Positions 1 to 7,906 of a stretch of 64,000 nt of DNA are shown piece after piece. Position 1 is the stretch's first letter. Each line of letters opens with the position of its first letter. The notes under the pieces were generated by a model, which worked only from the letters and a program-made list of their open reading frames with translations, searched no databases and was not told the DNA's origin. This stretch comes from an uncultured Veillonella sp. Lineage in GTDB: Bacteria > Bacillota > Negativicutes > Veillonellales > Veillonellaceae. The stretch is from positions 1 to 64,000 of the forward strand of contig CABSJL010000001.1 of NCBI GenBank assembly GCA_902478055.1, read 5' to 3'. The position numbers and the translations under genes are program-made.

Positions 1-53
1 TGCATATTGAATCCCTTTTGAATGAAATCAAAAAGGATGAAGAAACAAATTAA
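1..53 (+). CDS. rbfA: RbfA C-terminal end (partial)
   Basis: The first 53 bases hold the last 16 codons of a frame that enters from outside the window and stops at TAA 51-53. The tail is a charged helix (HIESLLNEIKK followed by acidic residues), as expected for the end of ribosome-binding factor A. The call rests mainly on context: rbfA directly precedes nrnA-truB-ribF in the nusA-infB operon of many Firmicutes. Too little sequence remains to confirm the family. Confidence 0.55.
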   Translation, partial: HIESLLNEIKKDEETN

Positions 54-70
54 CAAAAAGGATACAGAAC

Positions 71-1015
71 ATGAGTAAGATTACTATTAATCAATTACAT
101 ATGGCTCTGTGTGAAGCTAATTCTATTATGCTAACCGTCCATGTTAGACCTGATGGTGATGCTATCGGGTCCATGGTGGCCTTTTACGAAGCCCTTGTAG
201 GGCAAGGTAAAACTGTATATATGGTAGTGGATGATGTAGTTCCTGAAAAGTACTCATTCTTACGATATACGGACCACATCCATGATGTAGCGTATTTTGA
301 AACAAATCCTGTTGATATTGATATGCTAATGGTATTGGATGCTAGCACGTATGAGCGAATTGGCAAAGTAGGTGCACTATGGAGTGCACCTATTTTTAAT
401 ATAGACCACCATATTTCTAATACGGAGTTTGCGGATCATCTATATTTAAAGCCTAATTTTGCTGCTACTGGTGAAATTATTACCTATTTATGTACAAAAT
501 GGAATTGGCCTATCACTGAGTCTATGGGCACTGCATTATATATGGCTATTGCTACAGACTGTGGCTTCTTTAAGTTCAGTAATACCACAGCCAATACTTT
601 AGAAATGGCTGCAAAATGTGTAGCAGCTGGTGCTAGACCTAATGTTATTTCTGAAACGATTGAAGCTGTGTCTGCCAGTCGTCTTGAATTAACAAAACAA
701 GTTATGCAAACTATCGAGTTTTACAAGAATAACACCGTGGCTACAATCGAGTTGAATCGTGAAGCCATGACAATTCTTGGGGATGATACGGATGGTTTTG
801 TAGATATTATTAGAAACGTTGATACTGTTGATATAGCTATTTTATTAAAAGCTGAAGCTGATGATAGAACGCGGGTAAGCTTGCGTTCTAAAGGAACTGA
901 CGTGAATGCTATAGCTAGCAATTTTGGCGGTGGCGGACATATTCGAGCTTCCGGTTGTACCATTAATTTACCATTACAAGAAGCAAAACAAGCTCTTATT
1001 GAGGTGATTAAATAA
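71..1015 (+). CDS. nrnA: Bifunctional oligoribonuclease / PAP phosphatase NrnA
   Basis: DHH/DHHA1 family phosphoesterase of 314 residues, the usual length for NrnA, which degrades nanoRNAs and dephosphorylates 3'-phosphoadenosine 5'-phosphate in the cytoplasm. The metal-binding motifs are in order: HVRPDGD (24-30), the DHH triad (112-114), ATDCG with its aspartate at 163, and the DHHA1 substrate loop GGGGH (286-290). It lies 17 bp after the presumed rbfA end, and its stop overlaps the truB start by one base (TAATG), so it belongs to the same operon. Metal ligands look complete, so an active enzyme is expected. Confidence 0.93.
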   Translation: MSKITINQLHMALCEANSIMLTVHVRPDGDAIGSMVAFYEALVGQGKTVYMVVDDVVPEKYSFLRYTDHIHDVAYFETNPVDIDMLMVLDASTYERIGKVGALWSAPIFNIDHHISNTEFADHLYLKPNFAATGEIITYLCTKWNWPITESMGTALYMAIATDCGFFKFSNTTANTLEMAAKCVAAGARPNVISETIEAVSASRLELTKQVMQTIEFYKNNTVATIELNREAMTILGDDTDGFVDIIRNVDTVDIAILLKAEADDRTRVSLRSKGTDVNAIASNFGGGGHIRASGCTINLPLQEAKQALIEVIK

Positions 1016-1956
1016 TGGATGGCGTTTTACCATTTTTAAAACCTCCTGGAATAACAAGCCATGATGCTGTTGCCATTTGTCGCCGCATATTAAACGAGAA
1101 GCGCATAGGACATAGTGGTACTTTAGATCCTATGGCATATGGTGTATTGCCAGTATTTCTTGGTAAGGCTACGCGACTTATTGAATACACTGATGGTTTT
1201 GATAAAACCTATGTGGCAGAATGTAAATTTGGGACTTTTACAGATACTGAAGATAGTTCAGGTCAACCAGTATTGCCTGATAATGACATGGTATTGAGAG
1301 ATGGCGTTCTATTAAATGAATCATCTCAAAGTTCAGAACTTTCTGATGCTATAGTAAAACCGACTTTTGATGAATTAGTCAATACATTGAATACGTTCTG
1401 TGGAGTTCAAAATCAGAGACCATCAAAATATTCCGCTATTAAAGTAAATGGTATTCGTGCTTATGAATATGCCCGTAAAGGTATTCCTGTAGAATTACCA
1501 TTACGGAAAATTCATATAAAAAATATTGAGCTTGTAGCGTATGGCTTTCCATATTTTACAGTTCGTGTAACATGCTCTGGAGGCACTTATATTCGTTCAT
1601 TATTACGTGATATATGTGTTTCATTAGGTATACCAGGAACGATGACATCTTTGGCGCGTACTCAAGTAGGGCCCTTTGATATTGGTTCTGCAAAAATGGC
1701 TGAGGAACTGATGATTCATGGTGAAAGCCTATTGTTACCAACGGATACAGCAGTTTCACATCTTTCAAAAGTAACGGTAAATAGTGTACAATTAAAGATG
1801 ATGGTTCAAGGTAAACAATTATCTATTGATAGTGAATTTTCCTATACCAAACCAGATCATTATTATAGAGCCTATGGTCCTCATGGATTTATAGGGATTA
1901 TGAAACGAACTAACCACTCTTTGAAGGTGGAAAAAAATATTTTTATTGAAGGATAA
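1015..1956 (+). CDS. truB: tRNA pseudouridine(55) synthase TruB
   Basis: Makes pseudouridine 55 in the T-loop of tRNAs. The catalytic aspartate is D38 in GTLDPMAYGVLP, preceded by the conserved GHSGTLDP block. The KYSAIKVNGIRAYEYAR block and the C-terminal GGTYIRSL motif are also present. Residues about 91-117 (from DMVLRDG to AIVKPT) form an extra stretch between two conserved strands that I do not expect in the core fold; it is polar and probably a surface loop. The gene overlaps nrnA by one base and is followed 2 bp later by ribF. Confidence 0.95.
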   Translation: MDGVLPFLKPPGITSHDAVAICRRILNEKRIGHSGTLDPMAYGVLPVFLGKATRLIEYTDGFDKTYVAECKFGTFTDTEDSSGQPVLPDNDMVLRDGVLLNESSQSSELSDAIVKPTFDELVNTLNTFCGVQNQRPSKYSAIKVNGIRAYEYARKGIPVELPLRKIHIKNIELVAYGFPYFTVRVTCSGGTYIRSLLRDICVSLGIPGTMTSLARTQVGPFDIGSAKMAEELMIHGESLLLPTDTAVSHLSKVTVNSVQLKMMVQGKQLSIDSEFSYTKPDHYYRAYGPHGFIGIMKRTNHSLKVEKNIFIEG

Positions 1957-1958
1957 GT

Positions 1959-2891
1959 ATGAAGCAAATACATTCGTTTGATGAACTGCGTCAAATCAAA
2001 GATACAAAAGTATATGCCCTAGGTACCTTTGATGGTATTCATCGAGGTCATCAACGAGTTATACGCAAGGCCGTTGATGAGGCAATGGCAGTTAATGGTG
2101 TTAGTATAATCATTACCTTTGAACATCATCCACTAACTATACTACATCCAGAGCGAGTGCCTAAACGGGTCATTCAAGAAGAGATTATGGATTCCGTTCT
2201 TGAAGATTTGAATATAGACTATATTTTACGGTTGCCTATGACTGAAGAGTTACTAAAAATGAGTGCTGACGATTTTTTAGGCGCTCTTTGTACAGATATG
2301 AATGTAGCTGCTATTGTAATTGGAGAAAACTTTACATTTGGTGCTAAAGGTCTTGGTAATCCAGATTATATGAAACAAGTATTAGCGGATAAAAATATAC
2401 AAGTTTTAGTGCAGCCCTTATTGCCTTGTGATGGACTTAGTACTCCTATTTCAAGTACGGAGATTAGAAAGGCCATTCGCGAAGGGCGTTTAGAAGATGC
2501 TACTCATTGGCTTGGAAGACCATTCCAATTTAAAGGGACTGTAATTAAAGGTGATCAACGAGGACGCACATTAGGGTTCCCAACATTGAATTTGTTGCTT
2601 CCTAATGAAATGGCTACACCTCCAGATGGTGTATACGCTAATCGCGTGTGTATCGATGGTACTTGGTATGATGGGGTAGGTAATATTGGGGATAATCCTA
2701 CATTTAAGAATCAGTACCATAGATGCGAAGTACATGTATTTAACTTTGACCAAGATATATATGGAAAAGAAGTAATTGTACAATTTATTTCCTATCTTAG
2801 AGGAGAAGTTAAATTTAATAACTTACAAGATCTTATTGATCAAATGAAGGTAGATGAAGAACAGGCTCTAGCTGTTTTAGCTAAAGCATAA
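1959..2891 (+). CDS. ribF: Bifunctional riboflavin kinase / FAD synthetase RibF
   Basis: Converts riboflavin to FMN and then FAD. The N-terminal nucleotidyltransferase half carries GTFDGIHRGH (22-31), the HxGH-type adenylyl-transfer motif. The C-terminal riboflavin kinase half carries GRTLGFPTLN near residues 203-212 and DGVYA downstream. At 310 residues it has the standard two-domain length. The start ATG lies 8 bp after a GAAGGAT ribosome-binding site inside the truB end. Its place after rbfA-nrnA-truB is classical. Confidence 0.95.
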   Translation: MKQIHSFDELRQIKDTKVYALGTFDGIHRGHQRVIRKAVDEAMAVNGVSIIITFEHHPLTILHPERVPKRVIQEEIMDSVLEDLNIDYILRLPMTEELLKMSADDFLGALCTDMNVAAIVIGENFTFGAKGLGNPDYMKQVLADKNIQVLVQPLLPCDGLSTPISSTEIRKAIREGRLEDATHWLGRPFQFKGTVIKGDQRGRTLGFPTLNLLLPNEMATPPDGVYANRVCIDGTWYDGVGNIGDNPTFKNQYHRCEVHVFNFDQDIYGKEVIVQFISYLRGEVKFNNLQDLIDQMKVDEEQALAVLAKA

Positions 2892-2904
2892 TAAGGGGGT
2901 TCTC

Positions 2905-3669
2905 ATGGATATTAAAGAAGCTCGCAAACAAATAGATAGTATTGACTCCGTACTTGTTACAGAGTTTGAAAAACGTCTTACATTGATTAAAGAGATTGGT
3001 AAATATAAGGATGAACATCATTTACCACTCATTGATGAAGAACGTGATGAAAGTATTATTGCGTTGCATACTGAAAATTGCAAAGATAAAACATTAGCAT
3101 CTTATATTGAAAATTATATAAAAACTGTTGTGTCTATGAGCAATGAGTTTTTAAAAGAGCATATGCATAAGCATATTTTCCTCATCGGCATGCCAGGTGC
3201 CGGTAAGACAACAGTTGGCAAAATGCTAGCTAAAGAATTAGGCAGAGACTTTTACGATCTAGATCAAACGATTCAAGATAAGGTTGGTAAATCTGTTCAA
3301 AAAATCTTTATTTATGACGGTAAAGATGCTTTTAGTGAATATGAATATAACACGATTAAGGAATTAATTCATAATAAACCATCTGTTATTGCTACTGGTG
3401 GTGGTACTGTTACTTATGATAAAACAGTTAAGCTAATGCGCAATAATGGTCTTGTTGTATTTGTTAATCGCGATGTAAATCATATCTTAGATGATTTGGA
3501 TCTTGAAATTCGCCCACTTGTTAAAGAAAGCATTGAGTATATCTTCAATGTATATGAAGAACGATACCCTTTATACGAAGAAGTGGCACATATCAAAATT
3601 GGTAATGAAGGTAGCATTACCGATGCGGTACAAGAAATTATTGAAGCTTTGCCTAATACGGAGAAATAA
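2905..3669 (+). CDS. aroK: Chorismate mutase-shikimate kinase fusion protein
   Basis: Two aromatic-pathway domains in one chain of 254 residues. Residues 1-85 resemble an AroQ-type chorismate mutase (helix with EARKQIDSID, then RLTLIKEIGKYK and a conserved DEERD). Residues 90-250 resemble shikimate kinase: Walker A GMPGAGKTT (95-103), DLD (118-120) whose second Asp binds shikimate, the ATGGG motif (163-167) and RPLV (193-196). The FRxxE segment that carries a shikimate-binding arginine reads FSEYE here, with Ser144 in place of Arg, and the lid is short. Kinase activity on shikimate is therefore uncertain. The stop overlaps the recD2 start by one base. Confidence 0.8.
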   Translation: MDIKEARKQIDSIDSVLVTEFEKRLTLIKEIGKYKDEHHLPLIDEERDESIIALHTENCKDKTLASYIENYIKTVVSMSNEFLKEHMHKHIFLIGMPGAGKTTVGKMLAKELGRDFYDLDQTIQDKVGKSVQKIFIYDGKDAFSEYEYNTIKELIHNKPSVIATGGGTVTYDKTVKLMRNNGLVVFVNRDVNHILDDLDLEIRPLVKESIEYIFNVYEERYPLYEEVAHIKIGNEGSITDAVQEIIEALPNTEK

Positions 3670-5822
3670 TGGACGCCATACGAGGATTTGTATACCGAAC
3701 TATATATGAGAATACACAACGTACGTATTGCGTGTTTGTCCTTAAGGATTATAATGAGGAATACATTACTTGTACTGGCAAGTTTGAATCTCCTAAAGAA
3801 GGAGAAGATATCGAAGTTCGAGGCCGTTATGTAGAACATGAAAAATATGGTCGTCAATTTGATGCTACTAGTGTAGAAAAACTTAAACCTGATAACATGG
3901 GGGCTGCTAAGACCTATTTATTAAATTTAGGTATTAAAGGTTTTGGTGAAAAGTCCGTAGAAAAGGTCCTTGAGTATTTTGGTATCCGTATTTTAGAAGT
4001 TTTACGGGAGGAACGTCCAGAAGAAATTAAGGATGTTCCTGGACTTCGTAAAAGTGTTAAGGACGAATTATTTAATACCTTACTTGGTGAAGGTATTTTA
4101 TCCGATTTAAATCACTTTTTTGAAAGCCATCATATTTCTTCTAAATGGAGTCGTACCGTATACACCTATTATGGTGTTCAGTCTGTTGCTGTTATAGAGG
4201 ATAATCCGTATACCTTGTTACGTGTGGCTCCAGATATGCTTTTTGGCACCGCTGATACGCTAGCAGAACACTTGGGGATTACAGGTAGTGATATGCGTCG
4301 TTTAGAAGCGGGATTAGAATGGATTCTACGCAGTTTGGATAATCAAGGGCATACGTGTTTGCCTGTCGATCAACTTATCGGTCGTTTAGACGATCTATTA
4401 CAAACTGATGTAGATGATATTGCTAATTTTATTGAAAGCCTTTTAGAGCAAGGTGCTTTATATAGTACGTATTATGAAGATATCTTATATATCTACCCTC
4501 CAGAAATGTATGTGTCTGAAGTAGAGAGCGTTCATTATACAAAAGATTTCTTATTAGAGGCTGATCCAATTTCTCTAGATATTCCTAGTTTTATAGAAAA
4601 GTTTGAAGCTGATAATCATATTACATTTGGGGATGCTCAAAAAGAGGCTATACAGCTATCCTTCTTTGAAAAGTTTTCCCTTATAACTGGTGGTCCTGGT
4701 ACTGGTAAGACGACGATTATTAAGGCTTTAGTAAAAGGCTTCCAACTTGGTGGACTAGGGCGGATTATTCTTTGCGCTCCTACGGGCCGTGCTGCGAAAC
4801 GACTTACAGAGGCGACGGAGTTTGAAGCGACTACGATTCATAGATTATTAGTACCTGTTCAAGGTAGTGATTCCTATGATTTTACTAAGAATGAGGATGA
4901 TCCATTAGATATTGATGTTATTATCATTGATGAAGCATCTATGCTCAATGTTCGTTTATTCTATTCCTTAATGGCAGCTATTCCTAAAGAAGCCCATGTC
5001 ATTATCGTTGGCGACGTAGATCAATTACCGCCTATTGGTGCTGGTTTTGTATTAAAAGACTTACTCGATAGTGATTGTGTTCCTTACACACGGCTCAACC
5101 AGATTTATCGTCAAAGCTCTGGTAATATTATTGTTGAAAGCGCCTATGCTATTAACCGTGGTGAAATGCCGAATTTGTATAGCGTAAGTGAAGAGTTTTC
5201 TTTTATTCCTGTTAAGTCTTATGACATGATGATGAAAGCTATCATTGATGTGTATAAACGAGAACAAGAGCATGTAGACGATGAATTAGATATTCAAATT
5301 ATTTCTCCTATGCGCCGTGGTGAAGCAGGTAGTACATTAATTTCTCAATATGTACAGCAAGCTGTTAATCCACCGGATAGCTTAAAAGGGGAAGCTCGTG
5401 TAAATGGTATTACCTACCGTGTTGGCGATAAGGTTATTCAAATTCTTAACGACTATGAGTTAGAGGTCTTTAATGGTGAAATTGGTGTCATTTACGCCAT
5501 TACACGAAGCGATATTTGTATCCGATTTATCCATAAAGATGTTCGTCTACCTATTGATGAAGCTCATATGATTATGCCTGCTTATGCGATTACAGTTCAT
5601 AAGAGTCAAGGTAGCGAGTATGGTGTAGTTATCATTCCATTTGTACCACGTTATGGTGGTATGTTGCAGCGTAATTTGTTGTATACAGCTGTTACAAGAG
5701 CAAAACGGAAGGTTATCATTGTGGGTACTACAAGCGCTATAGAACGTGCTGTACGTACTGTAAATGCAGATGAACGATATACATTGTTTAAAGAAAGACT
5801 ACAAGGGAGATGTGATTCGTAA
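3669..5822 (+). CDS. recD2: RecD2-type ATP-dependent DNA helicase
   Basis: Superfamily 1B 5'-3' DNA helicase of 717 residues. The N-terminal half holds an OB-like segment and helix-hairpin-helix repeats (around residues 80-210) typical of RecD2, the form that works without RecBC. The motor has Walker A GGPGTGKTT near 341-349, Walker B IIIDEAS near 419, GDVDQLPPIGAG, and the C-terminal YAITVHKSQGSEY motif near 638. It starts within the stop of the aroK fusion and its own stop overlaps comFC by one base. The role is presumably in replication or repair rather than exonuclease V. Confidence 0.92.
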   Translation: MDAIRGFVYRTIYENTQRTYCVFVLKDYNEEYITCTGKFESPKEGEDIEVRGRYVEHEKYGRQFDATSVEKLKPDNMGAAKTYLLNLGIKGFGEKSVEKVLEYFGIRILEVLREERPEEIKDVPGLRKSVKDELFNTLLGEGILSDLNHFFESHHISSKWSRTVYTYYGVQSVAVIEDNPYTLLRVAPDMLFGTADTLAEHLGITGSDMRRLEAGLEWILRSLDNQGHTCLPVDQLIGRLDDLLQTDVDDIANFIESLLEQGALYSTYYEDILYIYPPEMYVSEVESVHYTKDFLLEADPISLDIPSFIEKFEADNHITFGDAQKEAIQLSFFEKFSLITGGPGTGKTTIIKALVKGFQLGGLGRIILCAPTGRAAKRLTEATEFEATTIHRLLVPVQGSDSYDFTKNEDDPLDIDVIIIDEASMLNVRLFYSLMAAIPKEAHVIIVGDVDQLPPIGAGFVLKDLLDSDCVPYTRLNQIYRQSSGNIIVESAYAINRGEMPNLYSVSEEFSFIPVKSYDMMMKAIIDVYKREQEHVDDELDIQIISPMRRGEAGSTLISQYVQQAVNPPDSLKGEARVNGITYRVGDKVIQILNDYELEVFNGEIGVIYAITRSDICIRFIHKDVRLPIDEAHMIMPAYAITVHKSQGSEYGVVIIPFVPRYGGMLQRNLLYTAVTRAKRKVIIVGTTSAIERAVRTVNADERYTLFKERLQGRCDS

Positions 5823-6517
5823 TGAGTCTTTGGGATTTCCTATTTCCACCTGTATGTCCTCATTGTGGTGCCTCTGTAGCAACACAAGGGGATTGGTGTG
5901 AAACTTGTTTTAATGATCTATTACATATTCGTCATGTACCACATAAATTTTTACATTATGTAGATGATGTATGTGTGCTAGCAGACTATTGTGGTGGTCT
6001 AAAGTCTATGATTTACGATGTAAAATTTAATGAAAAAAAGGAGCAGTCCAAGGGGGCTGCTCCTTTTTTAGCATCGTACAACTTTTACATGAAATATGAT
6101 GAGTTTAATATTCTAAATGGCAATTGTAAAACTGTATATGATTATATAGTTCCCGTACCTTCAAGTGAGACTAAGAAGAAAAAGAGAGGCTATAATCAGG
6201 TTGATTTATTTTTTAAGAATTGGGCATACTCGTTAGAGAACATAGATAAACGATATTTTGTATGGCTAGATTGTATATATAAGTTTGAAACTTCTAGTGA
6301 TATGTGGTCCTTAACACATAAAGAACGACATCAAAATATAGATAATGCTTTTGTAATCAACGCAGAGTATAAAGACACTGATTTTTCCACAAAGCGTATT
6401 TTAATTGTAGATGACATTTATACTACAGGAGCAACAATCGAAGCCGTAGCAAAGGTTCTTAGGTCATATAATCCTAGTAGACTCGATGCTTTAACACTAG
6501 CCAGCGGAAGTTTTTAA
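5822..6517 (+). CDS. comFC: ComFC-family phosphoribosyltransferase-like protein
   Basis: Residues 1-30 form a small zinc-finger-like segment (CPHCG at 12-16 and CETC at 26-29). The C-terminal part has a PRPP-binding loop, VDDIYTTGAT (196-205), as in the ComF/GntX family, which is linked to DNA uptake in competent bacteria. The KKRGYNQV block is also characteristic. Size (231 residues) is normal. Within the frame, 6034-6069 forms a perfect 13-bp hairpin ending in a T run, which could prematurely end transcription. The encoded segment there (KFNEKKEQSKGAAPF) lies where family members have a KxxGxxxLA-like helix. Confidence 0.82.
   Translation: MSLWDFLFPPVCPHCGASVATQGDWCETCFNDLLHIRHVPHKFLHYVDDVCVLADYCGGLKSMIYDVKFNEKKEQSKGAAPFLASYNFYMKYDEFNILNGNCKTVYDYIVPVPSSETKKKKRGYNQVDLFFKNWAYSLENIDKRYFVWLDCIYKFETSSDMWSLTHKERHQNIDNAFVINAEYKDTDFSTKRILIVDDIYTTGATIEAVAKVLRSYNPSRLDALTLASGSF
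6034..6069 (+). terminator. Terminator-like hairpin inside comFC
   Basis: A 13-bp perfect inverted repeat (6034-6046 with 6057-6069, core GGAGCAG/CTGCTCC) encloses a 10-nt loop, and its 3' arm ends in six T. That is the layout of an intrinsic terminator, but it sits about 70 codons into comFC and is read through in frame. The A run opposite the T run makes it symmetric, so it could also act on the minus strand. Whether it terminates RNA in vivo is not shown by the sequence. Confidence 0.5.
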
Positions 6518-6525
6518 ATATTTAC

Positions 6526-6556
6526 AAAAAAAGCGTTCACCGAATGGTGAACGCTT
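6526..6556 (-). terminator. Intrinsic terminator of the HD-GYP gene
   Basis: An 11-bp perfect stem (AAGCGTTCACC, 6531-6541, with 6546-6556) and a 4-nt loop. On the minus strand the stem is followed by seven T, so it fits the end of the HD-GYP gene, whose stop is at 6567. On the + strand the downstream sequence is only AATCATT, so it would end comFC transcripts less well. Confidence 0.85.
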
Positions 6557-6566
6557 AATCATTATA

Positions 6567-7169
6567 TTAGCCTAGAACATCGATAAATGCTTTTACTACA
6601 TCTGGATCAAAGAGAGAGCCGGATGCACTAAAGAGTTCTTCTTTTGCTTTAGCTTTTGTTTTTGCCCAAAATTCTGTAGAAGGATTAACTGTTGTATCAT
6701 AATAATCTGCAACAGCAATGATTCTAGCTCCTAATGGGATGTTAGCACCACGCAAATGTTTAGGGTAACCAGAGCCATCCCATTTTTCATGGTGGTAACG
6801 AATATAAGGCAAGATTTGTTGGCAGCAAGGGTAGTTTTCAATCATATTCGCACCACTTGCAGCATGTTGCTTATACTTGGACATTTCTTGTTTATTAAGA
6901 TATGGAGATTTTTGGATTAATGCATTAGGTACCATTAATAATCCTACGTCATGAAGTAATGCTGCATGGCGAATTTGTTCAATTTCATTTAATGGTAAAC
7001 CCATTTTAGCAGCAATACTAACTGCATAGTTTGAAACTTGGATAGAATGAGTGTACAGATGATAGCTTTTCATTTGTATCATCTGCAAGAGCTGAGCGCT
7101 AATGGCTTCTAAACTGTCCTTCTCCAGTTCGTACAACCCAGATGGTTGCATTAATGATAACATAAACAT
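6567..7169 (-). CDS. Stand-alone HD-GYP domain protein
   Basis: A 200-residue protein containing an HD-GYP-type phosphohydrolase domain from about residue 35, without a receiver or sensor domain. The metal ligands are recognisable: H41, H73-D74, H102, H126-H127 in HHEKWDGSGYP, and D155 in VADYYD. The family uses HDxGK; here the lysine is replaced by leucine (HDVGL, L77). HD-GYP proteins usually hydrolyse cyclic di-GMP or related dinucleotides, but the altered signature makes the substrate uncertain. The start has AAAGGGG 6 bp upstream. It is a lone minus-strand gene, convergent with comFC. Confidence 0.8.
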   Translation of the reverse strand: MFMLSLMQPSGLYELEKDSLEAISAQLLQMIQMKSYHLYTHSIQVSNYAVSIAAKMGLPLNEIEQIRHAALLHDVGLLMVPNALIQKSPYLNKQEMSKYKQHAASGANMIENYPCCQQILPYIRYHHEKWDGSGYPKHLRGANIPLGARIIAVADYYDTTVNPSTEFWAKTKAKAKEELFSASGSLFDPDVVKAFIDVLG

Positions 7170-7353
7170 AATAAACCCCTTTAACTAACATGTAGAACAT
7201 ATGGTACAACCCCTCGTACTTATGTTCATATCGTACAACTTTAGGCCGTTCTTATTTAATAGTATACAAATTATACACCATAAATAATATTTTGTGTATG
7301 ATACGTATGTTCTATTATACATGTTGTATTCATATTTGGCATACTAAAAATAA

Positions 7354-7383
7354 TTGACATTTTAAGAATGTACTAAATATAGT
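7354..7383 (+). promoter_or_regulatory. Possible sigma-70 type promoter
   Basis: TTGACA at 7354-7359 and TATAGT at 7378-7383, 18 bp apart. No gene follows for over 200 bases except the structured RNA at 7.6 kb, so if used it would make a long 5' extension of that RNA or a separate short transcript. Confidence 0.4.
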
Positions 7384-7486
7384 ACCTAGAAAAACTAATT
7401 TTATAAATATTAAAATAATATGAAGAATATTTTAGGTTTTCTATGACAATTTTCTATACATACCAAAAAAGGGGTTGCAAAATTTA

Positions 7487-7504
7487 TTCTCATTTCAATG
7501 AGAA
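7487..7504. promoter_or_regulatory. Palindromic operator-like site, Fur/PerR-like
   Basis: TTCTCATT, two bases, then AATGAGAA: a perfect 8-bp inverted repeat. The half-site (AATGAGAA) resembles the halves of Fur-family boxes, which contain ATAATGA or GAATGAGAA-like repeats. It lies 80 bp upstream of the -35 box of the structured RNA. Assignment to a Fur-family repressor is inference. Confidence 0.35.
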
Positions 7505-7583
7505 CTGAACGATGCTATGTTCGGAAATATAATTTAATCGTTAGGCCTTATTTATTTTAAGAATGTATATATAATTATAAATC

Positions 7584-7612
7584 TAGACATGTATAGTGTT
7601 ATTCTTTATAAT
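7584..7612 (+). promoter_or_regulatory. Promoter of the 7.6-kb structured RNA
   Basis: TAGACA at 7584-7589 (5 of 6 matches to the -35 consensus) and a perfect TATAAT at 7607-7612, separated by exactly 17 bp. The predicted transcription start is about 7619, immediately before the GC-rich structured segment. Confidence 0.75.
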
Positions 7613-7618
7613 ACGTCT

Positions 7619-7850
7619 ATACGGGTCTGTGGTTGAAAGTCGATGCCAGTCGCAGGCGAAACGATCCACATAAGCAACCCAAGGGGTTGTGAGCATGGTG
7701 CGGCTTAGGTGTAAGTCCTGCCGGTAAAACCGAGAGGGGTAGTAGTGGGGAGTCTCGGACTTATGAGCGAACCCTCCAGCAGGCGAGTGTGGGGGCAAAG
7801 ACCAGGTCAGCCGTATGCGGGCACATGAGGCTTTTCTCATGTGCTTTTTT
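7619..7850 (+). ncRNA. Unassigned structured small RNA, about 230 nt
   Basis: A GC-rich island in very AT-rich surroundings, with its own promoter and a strong terminator, and no plausible + strand frame. Pairing visible by eye: TGTGG/CCACA (7628-7632 with 7666-7670), CAACCC/GGGTTG with a 3-nt loop (7675-7680 with 7684-7689), CGGC/GCCG (7701-7704 with 7720-7723), CCGAGA/TCTCGG (7730-7735 with 7753-7758), and a 9-bp terminator stem. I cannot assign a family. Short stretches (GTGCGGC...GGTGTAAGTCC at 7698-7718 and AGCCGTATGCGGG at 7809-7821) resemble the 5' end and the domain V 5' arm of bacterial group II introns, but the domain V 3' arm is absent and no reverse transcriptase is nearby. A HEARO/omega-type RNA is another untested option. 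It lacks the hallmarks of RNase P, SRP, 6S and tmRNA. Confidence 0.72.
7821..7850 (+). terminator. Terminator of the structured RNA
   Basis: A 9-bp perfect stem GCACATGAG/CTCATGTGC (7821-7829 with 7836-7844), a 6-nt loop and six T, then a further T-rich stretch. A textbook rho-independent terminator. Confidence 0.92.
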
Positions 7851-7906
7851 CTTTTTATACATCTGTATATTTAAAAATGGTGAAAATACCGATTCTTATG
7901 GGAAAG

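Larger units (their letters stand above)
7170..7583. other. Intergenic region, AT-rich
   Basis: About 410 bases with no convincing gene. It must contain the minus-strand promoter of the HD-GYP gene, though several TATA-like boxes compete and none has a good -35. On the + strand it holds a promoter-like pair (7354-7383) and an 18-bp palindrome (7487-7504). The short frames starting at 7420 and 7443 (8 and 21 codons) lack ribosome-binding sites. Confidence 0.6.

Noticed and set aside
7583..7840. Minus-strand frame of 85 codons across the structured RNA
   Set aside because: It is the reverse complement of a GC-rich RNA with its own promoter and terminator; it has no ribosome-binding site and no recognisable domain.
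7619..7850. Firm naming of the structured RNA as an IscB-type omega (HEARO) RNA or a group II intron
   Set aside because: Neighbouring genes include no IscB, TnpB or reverse transcriptase, and only short motifs match from memory. A covariance search is needed before naming it.
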